A stretch of 64,000 nucleotides of DNA from Membranipora membranacea (Eukaryota; Bryozoa; Gymnolaemata; Cheilostomatida; Membraniporidae): positions 25,518,162 through 25,582,161 of the forward strand of contig OU612067.1 in NCBI GenBank assembly GCA_914767715.1, in the 5' to 3' direction. A program made the translations under genes and the position numbers. The notes under the pieces were generated by a model. It was not told the DNA's origin and did no database searches. It saw only the letters and a program-made list of their open reading frames with translations. Shown piece after piece: positions 54,531 through 64,000 of the stretch (its first letter is position 1; each line of letters begins with the position of its first letter).

Positions 54531-57500
54531 TCATGTCTGTGGCGTTCTGTCAAACTTATTCTTAAATTCTCTGCTGAATATAATCTCTTCACCATGTTTC
54601 ACAGTTCTTGTCTCTTCTGTGAAGAAGAAGTCTTTGTCTAGTGTCAAATTTGTGGTCACAGTGACTTCAACTCTCCAATCCTCTCCTCGGCACCTGTAAA
54701 CATAGCGCAGCAATTTACTTGCTTTGTCCTCATTTCTTTGGCATGTTATATGAAACATCTACCAGGATGATAATTGTCTGCTAAATTTTAAAGGGCATCA
54801 AGATATAACCAAGGAGTAACTCCTTGATATAACCAAACAGGGTACTAAAGAAATTAAGCTGAGGAATGGCATGCTGTCTATGGTTGTAAAAGATTTCTAT
54901 TAGCTAGTTATTTGTAATATATTTCCCAAGCACCAACTTTCTCTGATATATTTTCCACACGTTTTTACTTCCTTGTTGAAGGTATATGCTGAACGTTGAA
55001 TGTTGAATGTTTTGGGTATACCACTAAGGATTTAAATTTAACAAGATTTCTCTTAATTCTCTAAAGGTATACCGTTGATTTTGGTGGCCACAGATATGTT
55101 GGGTTTGTTAACAGAACATCAATTTAAACCTGTAGGTACTAACCACTGAGCTTGATGATTGAGGTTGACCTGTAGAGATGTTGGATCGTCTGGTAGTATA
55201 CTCTCTCTTGTCTCTGACTTGAGTTCTGTGATGAGCCCATGTGAATCGATCCGCCTTCTCCCTGAGGAGTAGCTATGGAGGAATGTCTTCTGTCCTGTGA
55301 GCCCGTCCTCGATAACCTTGCGTTTGTCATAAGGCTCAGTTAGGTTGGTAGTTGGGTCGGGTTGGGGGTTGACTGGCTCAGGCATATCTCTGTTATAGGG
55401 TGTGAACTCGGCGAGTCGAGGCATAGTAAGATTACACTTACGGAGGTCTAGAGTTAAAGTGGTGGACTCTGGATTGGGAACAAAGAGTGGGAATAGAGCT
55501 GTGGTAAAACACAGCCTGAGAACAGAGCCTTTCTCGATCTTCTCGCACACAAATTCCAATTTGATGTCAACATCTTGGAATTGTCCCGCCTTGAGAGGAG
55601 TGATAGTCTCGTGTGATGTATCATGGGTAAGATTCCAAGCTGTGTAGGATAGAATGATTGATTTACCTGCTGCGTCTACCTTGCAGAGTCTCACAAACAC
55701 GCTTGCTACTGGCTTGTCACTAGCTATAGACACATGAACGATGGGGTTACCACAAAAAGCTGTTTCTTCAGAAAATGCTTCAGTATCAAAGAAACAACTG
55801 TCCACATCATCAGCACACTGTTCCCCCAGAATATCTCCTAATTTAGTTGGTAGAGTTGTGCTGCCACTAAAAAATCCTACAGTTTCCTTGGTGTGTACTT
55901 TCAGCATATCCACCCCTAGCTCATCACCAAGTTTTCCGTCGTTTAGGTAGTAGATTTTAGGCTGTGTTTTAGGATCACCTATCCATTTTCCGTCAACATG
56001 AGGAGCACGCGGATCTGCTGGATCTCTGTTCTGGACAAATAGAACCAACTCTGGTTCCTCTTCATTGCTCATCTTCTCCTCATCTCCTTTCAGCCAGTTG
56101 TCCCACCACTTGATGGCCTCACCACAGAAATCCCATCTAGGTCCTGGCTCAGCTTGATTTGGATACAGATTAACCCATGGTCCGATCAGTGCTCTCTTAG
56201 GGCATACCAGACCCTCCAGTGTCTTAGTTATATTGTTACTGTACCCATCAGCCATTCCAGCGATGAGGAAAGCTGGAGTTGTGATCCTTGTTATATCCTC
56301 ACAGATGGATCCTTGTTTGAAGTGATCATCCCTCAGTGGGTGTAGCAGCCAGTTGTTGAGAGCAGGTTGAAGATTTTCTAGACGATTCAGCCAAACTTCC
56401 TTCCAGTTTTCTGTAAGGAGGGGATCAGGTGGTAAATACCGATATCGGACTTCCATGATGGCCGCCCATTTGATGTTATCCATCAGCATATGTCCACCTG
56501 TCAACATTAGAGAATAATCATACCCATGCTAAACCAATGAGGTGACTTGGCTTAGATACCCTACCTATGACGCCTGAAAATCAAACCCCTCCTGAGCGAG
56601 AAAAAAATCCTGAAATTTAATTATAATATTTTATTGCCGGTAAATTGAAATAATCTGAAATTATTTAAAGCTCTTTCACACAAACCACTATCTTGTGAAA
56701 CTAGTCATCTACACTGAGATGTGTTGCTGCTGTAACCTTAAATTTTATCAACCAAAAATGTTCAATAAACCTTGCATTTTGGACCTGAATCTTAAACAAT
56801 TAAAGCAATTCAATATACCAGAAAAAGATGACGAAGAAGTGCCATATTTTATATGGTGTAACCATCTGAAATATTGCATTATAGGACATGGCAAATTGGA
56901 TTTTACACTCTTAGGCTATTGCTGGCAATTTAACAGCCTCTTATTACATCTAAGTTCCTCGCTGGATGCCCAATTTTAGGGCATCCTACAATGTAATTCC
57001 CAGTTGTAACATTTTAATGATATTGCATGAGAGATTGGCATAATCTTCTTAGGAGTACGAGATAAAAGTAGCTTTATAGTAAATCATTGTCAGTTTTGTT
57101 TGAACAACATACCTTTCAAGTGAACATCTGTCTCATAGCGGTCATCTGTAAAACCTATTGCTATAACTGCCTCCAGTGCATCTGGAGCGTGGAACGCTAC
57201 CTGAAAACACAAAAGTTCATCCCTGTACAAAAAGTTAGCAAAGAGGAGTAAACCCAGGTAAAAATTTCTCTCCTAGTAATCACGGGAAAAATTCAAGGAT
57301 GCTTTCCAAAGGTGACCAACTATTCTTTTTCAGCTTGTGTGGCTGACCTTGCAAAATATTTTAAAGATTATACGAGGCATGGGAAATATCTTGAAGTGAA
57401 GAAGTCCGACAAACCTACAGCTTGGTGTGGCATATCTTTCAAATTAATGGCAAAAAGAACAACGAGTTAACTAAATTACCTGCAATGAATTAAATCCTCC

Positions 57501-58364
57501 CCAGGCTATGCCCATCATACCGACCCTTCCGGTGCACCATGGCTGCTGTTTGATCCAGTTGATACACTCTACAGCGTCCTCCTGTTCCTGTAGTACACAT
57601 GGATCCATCACCTGACCAGTAGAGTCTCCACAGCCTCTCATGTCTACTCTGACCCCTGCGTATCTGTAAGTAGGAGAAATCAGTCTTATATATTACTCCT
57701 TAGACATCAATGGCGTCATCAAATTTGAAGACTATTGACAAGGGTTGCAGTCATGTCAAAGCTGGCAAAATTTACTGGAAATGGTCATTGATACCAAAAG
57801 TCATATTTGACTGGGTTATCTCTGGGTCCAGGTCCAGTTATCCAAGTTAAGATGACAATTAATGTCAATAAAAGTGATGATAGAAAAAATTACTTACACA
57901 TATTACTATAATAAACATAGACTTTATTCAACTTACCCGTTTTCAGCAAAGACTTGATAGTTGATCTCATCTCTCTGAGCTGTCATGTCTCGCTTCCTGT
58001 ACGGCAGGAACTCAAAGATGGCTGGAACAGGATTATCTCCTCCTGCAGAGGTGGGTAACCACAATCGGGTTGATAACTTCACTCCATCGCTTAGCTCGAT
58101 ATAAGTATTTTCTACTATTTCTATCTTCTATAATAGGTCATTCATGATTAAAAAATGATTAAAATCCGGTGGCATATCACTCGCCCATCCCGAGGCATAG
58201 GCGGCGAAATATTAATCAGTACACGGAACAAATCTTCTGGGTTTGCGGCCTTTCACATTTAGAAATAGTAAAAACTTTAGCAGGAAAATCGGCAAGAGTG
58301 ACCCAAGACAATAAGGAAAGTTGTTGGAGCACGACAATATGTTACTCACTTTCTCATCTGCCAT
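54531..58364 (-). CDS. CocE/NonD-family hydrolase paralogue A, predicted catalytically dead
   Basis: Exons 58364-58350 (MADEK), 58127-57937, 57663-57480, 57200-57113, 56497-55144, 54693-54531; 664 residues with consistent phases. It has the X-Pro dipeptidyl-peptidase (S15)/CocE fold signatures: IELSDGVKLSTRLWLP, EFLPYRKRD, VDMRGCGDSTG, then the nucleophile elbow, AGMADGYSNN, GPW, and a C-terminal jelly-roll domain (TLTLDLRKCNL, SVLRLCFTTALFP). The elbow reads GIAWGG at residues 120-125 (Ala122 codon GCC at 57506-57504) where the family has Ser. The GPW-x-H motif reads GPWVN (Asn269, AAT at 56171-56169). Asp243 is kept. Reading frame, splice sites and length are intact, so this is not an ordinary pseudogene. 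No signal peptide; predicted cytosolic. Confidence 0.85.
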
Positions 58365-59435
58365 TACGCGCCAGGTACAGTCTGAATTGGCTGAGGCTTT
58401 AAAATCAATTAGCTGAGATATCCATAAAGTTGTAGATATCTTTCTGAGCCTATAGACCATTAAATAGTACATATAATAGAGTTATTACATATATATTGTT
58501 ATATATGACTATATATAATAACACTATGGTACATGTACTCAATATGTGTATGATAAGACTTGGATAACTCTAGTCAAGTGTCGACCATACTTAATAGATA
58601 AAGCGGGAGGACCGCTAAATACCCTCGCTCTCATGAATATGTTCCCCATGGTGGACGCACACCTGAGGCTATGGCAAATGGTCATTCCCACACATATATA
58701 TACAAAAATATCACTGATCCTCGCTTCTCTACCGACCTATTCTAAGAGAAGCTTGATGTTTCAGTGTCTCATAACAGCATTCCCACCAAGCAAGTTTATC
58801 CTGAAATTTCATCGGATGTGCATTATGGATCATAATCTGCCCTGAGCTTTTAGGATAATTTTATTATGGGGCAGTCCTGGTTTGTTCTACAAACCTTAAA
58901 GGGATTTCTATGGTGATAATGCGTCACTTCAATAGAAAACAATATGATACTTTGCCAAGACTAATTTGGACTTTCTCAAAATTGTTATTACAAATATTTA
59001 TTGTTCATCATTAAATATTTGTACAATCGATGAATATTAACAATAATTGTCACAAATACTTTAAAAGTTAGCTGCCATGTTTTAAAAAAAGAATGACAAT
59101 AATGTTCATGACAGTATTTGAAGCTTATTCCGTATTAAAGCCATGGTACACAGCTGAATGTAATAGTTTCTTTATCCGATAGTGTCTGCGCTGATTGAGG
59201 GAATTCTGTGGTGCTATCCTGAGCTTTGAGATTATCATGATCGAGTTTCTTACCATTTGGCACAAAACTACAGAGCAGTATTAGAAGAAATTTGCCATTT
59301 AAATTCAACACAACCAAGATTTCCTGACTGAAGATTTCCAGATGGGAACGTGATACGCTTCTTCCATTTAAATTTAACACCTTAGCGAATTAAATTGAAT
59401 GATTTAGTTCCTGCTGCGATAGTTTGACGACGTGC

Positions 59436-62400
59436 TCACTGTGCAGGGTTTCTCTCAAACTTGTTCTTGTATTTTTTGCTGAATATGATTTCATCATTGC
59501 ATTTCACAGTTCTGCTCATGTCTGTGTAGTAGAAGTCCTTATCGAAAGTACAATCTGTAGTCACAACCATGTTGGTTCTCCATTCTTCTCCTCGTGACCT
59601 TGAAAAGTAAATAACCATGACTGCTGTAAATAATAATCGTATTAGTTGTGATGGGTTGTTTGCACTCTTATATTGAGAATACAACTCCCACTGAAAAATA
59701 ACTGGCCGTAATTATTTCTAACTTGAATAGATTGTTGCTTTACCAATTTTACGTAAATAATTGACATTTTAGCTGTTGTAGGTTTTTTTGCAAACAAGCA
59801 AGATAAAGATATAGAAAGAATCCTGACATGCACAATCCCTTATTTATTTTCTCTTTGATTGGCAGTAAAGATATACACAGCTACCTTATTCTAGATGCAA
59901 TCAAATCAATCAATTAAAATTGGGTCAGCTTGTTGCTCTTGATGGTCTTTACTGTAACTTGGAAACTCACCAGTTAGTTTCGTGGGTGACGTGAACGTGC
60001 GCTGATGTTGGATCCTCAGGGAGTATACTGTCTTCAGTCTTTGTCTTCCATTCTGTGATTAGCCCATGATCATCATACCTACTCTTGCCTGTTGAGTAGT
60101 TGTAGTAAGATGTCACTCTTCCTGTGTCCTCATCAGTAATAGATCTCAGCTCCTCATATCCTGCAGATAACTGAGTTATTGGGAGAGGGCTTGGGTTTGA
60201 TGGCTGTGGGATTGGCTTCTCATAAGGCGTATACTCCTTGAGTTCAGGCATGTCTAGATGGCACTTGCTCAGATCTAGTGTGAATGTAGTTGGCTCTGGG
60301 TTTGGGGCCATCACAGGAAACATGCCGGTGGTGAAACAAAGTCTCAGCTTGGATCCTTTCTCGATTTTCTCTGCAACAATTGCTAGTTTGATGTCCACAT
60401 CTTGGAATTCTCCTGGCGTTAGAGGAGTGAACTTCTCGTGTGATGCATCATGGTTTAGATTCCAGGCTGAGTAACAAAGCATGATCGACTCACCGGCCTC
60501 ATTCACCTTACAAAGTTTTGCGAATACACTAGCTACAGGTTTGTCACTAGCTATAGACAAGTGGACAACTGGGTTACCACTAAAACTGATCTCCTCTGTG
60601 AATGGTTGCGTTTCAAAGTAACAGCTCTGCATATCACCGAGTGACTGTTCCCCAGGCATCTCTGCCAGTCTCATAGGCATTAGATAACCAGCACTATTGA
60701 AGCCTACTGTTTCCTTGGTATGGAAGTCCAACCTAGAATCACCTTTCACCTCTCCTAGTTTTCCGTCATTCAAAAAGTAAGTTTTTGCCTCAGTTTTTGC
60801 ATCAAAGATCCATTTGCCGTCCACGTGTTTAGCTCGAGGTTCAGATGGATCTCGGTTCTGAAGGTACAACATGAACTCTGGTTCGTCCTGTTCTGGCTTC
60901 TTTTCCTTCAGCCACCTGTCCCACCACTGCAGAGCCTCCGAACAGAAATCCCACTTTGGTCCTACCATAGATAAATGGGGATACAAATGAACCCATGGTC
61001 CAACCATTGCTCTCTTAGGACAAGACATACCCTCTAAAGTCCTGGTAACATTATTACTGTACCCATCTGCCATTCCTGCCATTAGGTAAGTTGCTGCTTT
61101 GATTCTTGAAAAGTCCTCACAGACCGATCCGTGCTTAAAGTAGTCATCTCTTAGAGGGTGAGCCATCCAATCGTTCAGAAAAGGTTTGAGGGCCTCTAGT
61201 CTGGTCAACCATTCCTCCTTCCAGTTATCAGTGAACAGAGGATCTGGAGGGAGACTGTATCTCATCTCCATATTAGCAGCCCATTTGATATTTTCCATCA
61301 TCATCACCCCGCCTACAAGCAACGATGTAAATCAATTAACAAAGTCTGTTTAAAAATTTTCTCACGTCTTCTTTTACTCTTAGATAAAACATTTTTGTGG
61401 TGAGAAAAATACCACTTGGAGACGGAACTTTGCTTTAATGTAACAAACTAATATGGAATCCACAAGCTGTAGGATGCATGATGAATGAGATCACTAAAGC
61501 ACTAACCTTTGAAATGAATATCCCCTTCATAGCGATCATCAGTGAATGCGATAGGTATGATAGCCTTCAGTGCATCTGGAGCATAGGAAGCAACCTAAAA
61601 TCAAGAGCACACAACTTCATATATAAGGAGCCTTATGAAAATTTTAGCCTATCATTGAGATGTCAATATGAATTTGAGTGATGTTATGGCAACGTGGAAA
61701 CAGTGGTAAAACCATATTTCGGGTAGCATAAAAGTGTGTTAAATTGTGCTTTAGCACGCAAAATGTTTTAAATCCTCCTTGCACACTTTACATGGTAACT
61801 TTCAAGTTATGAGTTTATATTGACAGCAGTTAAATTTTTCTGTACAGTAACAAGTTATCGGTGTCATTGAGTAAACACTTGGTCTCTGGTTGCTCCGAGT
61901 ATATTTATTATGCTGCTGTCATCAATAACACATCGAAATCCGGCAACGAACCTGGAGAGCATTGAATCCTCCCCATGAGATACCCATCATGCCGACATTC
62001 CCCGTGCACCAGGGCTGCTGTTTGATCCAGTTGATACACTCGACAGCATCCTCCTGTTCCTGTAGTACGTACTCATCCTGTACTAACCCTGTTGAGTCTC
62101 CACATCCGCGCATATCTACCCTCACCCCTGCATATCTGTTATATAATAGCAAGATATGTACATGTTGAGGCAATACCTGCAGTTGTGAAGTCTGAAGACT
62201 AAGACTAAACAAGTCAGTTGTCAACTCAAGAAGATTTATCTTCAGGGTAACACACTAAAACAATACCCACTTGGACAAAAATTAAGCTGTAAATCTAGAA
62301 TGTAAATTGAAATTGTCCCAAAGGTATTTGACTGTTATGTGTGTCATACACCCTCGTGAGATACAATCATATTCTTGCTGAGTATAAATATAATAATTCT

Positions 62401-62977
62401 GTTCGTAATATATATAAGTATATCTTTGTTGCCTGGTGTATTCACACAGACCTTCCCGTAACCTAAATCATTCTCTCTCCTATGCCCCATCAAACAATTA
62501 TACAACATTTATCAAACACAAAGCTCTCGCACAGCCAATAACTAGAACCTCCATATGTCAAAAGAGTATTAATTTTTTTGTTTTGTAATGGCTTTAATTC
62601 TCTCCTTGGCGTGGCCATATTTGCCTCATTTGTCTTTGGTAATAAATATTGACAATTGTAAAGAGTAAACACACATACCCATTTTTAGCGAACACTTGAT
62701 AAGTGACTTCATCTCTCTGAGCTGTCACGTCACGTTTCCTGTACGGCAGGAATTCAAAAATGGCTGGAACAGGATTATCTCCTCCTGCAGTAGTTGGTAA
62801 CCACAATCGGGTAGATAACTTCACTCCATCACTCAGCTCAATGTAAGTATTCTCTATGATCTGTACCTCAGCCTTATAGAGAGGAAATATGTCAAGTCTC
62901 AACAAGGATTTAGACTTCCAAGGGGTAAGAACAGGGAGAGATGACTTCCAACTCCATGGTGTCGTTACAGGCATCAT
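59436..62977 (-). CDS. CocE/NonD-family hydrolase paralogue B (intact catalytic triad)
   Basis: Exons 62977-62679, 62135-61952, 61594-61507, 61312-59971, 59598-59436; 691 residues, phases consistent. Same gene structure as paralogue A from its second exon on, so the two are tandem duplicates. Triad as seen: Ser153 in GISWGG (TCA at 61978-61976), Asp273 in AGMADGYSNN, His299 in GPWVHLYPH (CAT at 60989-60987). The family hydrolyses esters or acyl-prolyl/other acyl bonds; the substrate cannot be told from sequence. The N terminus has about 35 extra basic/hydrophobic residues (SSLPVLTPWKSKSLLRL) absent in A, possibly an organelle-targeting presequence. The start is the first ATG after an upstream TATA element. 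Confidence 0.87.
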
Positions 62978-63073
62978 CAGATTAGAAATATTTGAAATAA
63001 TGAAGATTTTTAACTCCCTAGTTCACACTCATGTAACTTGAATCAATCTGTGCAAATCTTGATGCACATATGG

Positions 63074-63081
63074 TTTATATA
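63074..63081 (-). promoter_or_regulatory. Candidate TATA box of hydrolase B
   Basis: On the - strand TATATAAA (within AGCTATATAAACC) lies about 97 bases before the ATG at 62977. Transcription would start about 30 bases downstream, near 63045, leaving a short 5' leader. Position-based inference only. Confidence 0.4.
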
Positions 63082-64000
63082 GCTAAGCGCTTAACGTCCA
63101 TATTTAAACCACTTATAGTTAAGGTGAAGAATGATTGCGTCAATGAAACCAGCTTCCGCCAGCTTTACGATGACCTAACAGTTATCTGAATAGACACTGC
63201 TAGACAAACAAACTTAAAAGCTCCTATTCTCAAGCAGGTCCTTCAATGTCATTCTTGTCCTATACTGAATGCTCCATGGTATTCCGGAACTATATCACAT
63301 GGACATGAACATAAACATTGAAAATCTGCTTGAAGCTTGGTTTTGTTTATTGTAGAATATTTATTTTTATTTCTGCACTCAAAATAATGTCTTCTAACTT
63401 TTTATCAATATTGTGTTGTGACTCACCTTTCCTAACACCATATTGTTCTGAACTCTTTAAAGCAACGGCAGCAGCACGACTGTGTGTAAAAGGGCAGCTG
63501 GGCTAAAATAAATATATACACCAACATGAATTATAATCATTTAATCAATATGTACCACAGACTTGTTAATAAGATTTTTCATCTGACCTGGACTGACTTC
63601 TCTTGGTAATTTTACAACGACATGGTTTTGTTTACAAGGCCGTTAATAAAAATGTATGCATAATGGTGAGTACATAGTAAGTACAAATTTTAATAGATGT
63701 GCGAAGTTCATTACCCTGACTGATTTGCAATTTACCTGCTAGGGCCTATAATGTGTCTGGGTCCTATCGATTTAATTATATGCAGTGGTTTCATGATGCC
63801 ATTTGTATGTTTCCATTTCTCTTCACACCTGTTGTGAAAATAACTTCCTTTGACAAATTGGGTTCACTAATATAAGAACAATTATACAATCTCAAGATTT
63901 GAAATGCAAATAATCACACATTGTCCCATTATATTCACAATTTTCGCTTTTTGGATTCTGAATTGTCAAGCATTACTTAGTTACCACTATCTATATGCTA
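63082..64000. other. Distal flank; nothing recognised
   Basis: About 0.9 kb with no ORF of interest on either strand, no repeat arms and no RNA gene that I can support. Confidence 0.3.

Noticed and set aside
57480-57663. Hydrolase A as an ordinary decaying pseudogene
   Set aside because: All six exons, splice sites and the 664-residue frame are intact; only catalytic residues are replaced, so pseudoenzyme is the better description.

Overview
This is a metazoan nuclear window: every gene is split by GT-AG introns, and there is no operon structure. Gene content (a complete dystroglycan, a Snail-type zinc finger, a membrane collagen, ACSF3) fits an animal. The simple three-exon-type architecture plus abundant fold-back elements would suit an early-branching lineage (cnidarian, sponge or similar), but I cannot fix the phylum from the sequence.

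Layout. (1) 304-4718 (+): a six-exon gene for an 882-residue acidic, disordered protein with repeated F-T/S-D-A-P motifs; not recognised. (2) 5848-35342 (-): a 15-exon dystroglycan gene coding for 2863 residues: signal peptide, N-terminal domain, furin-like site, about 1400 residues of Ser/Thr mucin, then FOUR tandem [Ig-like + SEA-like] modules instead of the usual one, a membrane segment and a tail with two PPxY motifs. Gene 1 and dystroglycan are tail to tail. (3) 21033-32012 (+): a membrane-anchored (type II) collagen gene nested on the opposite strand inside dystroglycan's 15.5-kb intron; eight coding exons, 1292 residues, all collagenous exons in phase 1-1 and Trp repeatedly in the Y position of Gly-X-Y. 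(4) 37963-39684 (-): a Snail-like C2H2 zinc-finger gene. (5) 39775-41985: three large fold-back (inverted-repeat) elements side by side. (6) 44365-53539 (+): ACSF3 (mitochondrial malonyl-CoA synthetase family) with two alternative, frame-enforced mutually exclusive versions of the YGM[T/S]E exon; introns carry a 5'-truncated LINE, a TTAA-flanked MITE and a tRNA-derived SINE. (7) 54531-58364 and 59436-62977 (-): tandem paralogues of the CocE/NonD (X-Pro dipeptidyl-peptidase S15-like) hydrolase family; the distal copy keeps the Ser-Asp-His triad, the proximal copy has Ala for Ser and Asn for His and is predicted to be a pseudoenzyme.

Gene models were built by hand from splice sites; for every multi-exon gene the exon lengths and phases add up to one uninterrupted frame, which is the main support for them. 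UTR exons and promoters are much less certain. Dystroglycan and the nested collagen are both cell-surface/extracellular-matrix proteins, so their overlap may matter for regulation; the other genes have no evident functional link to each other.
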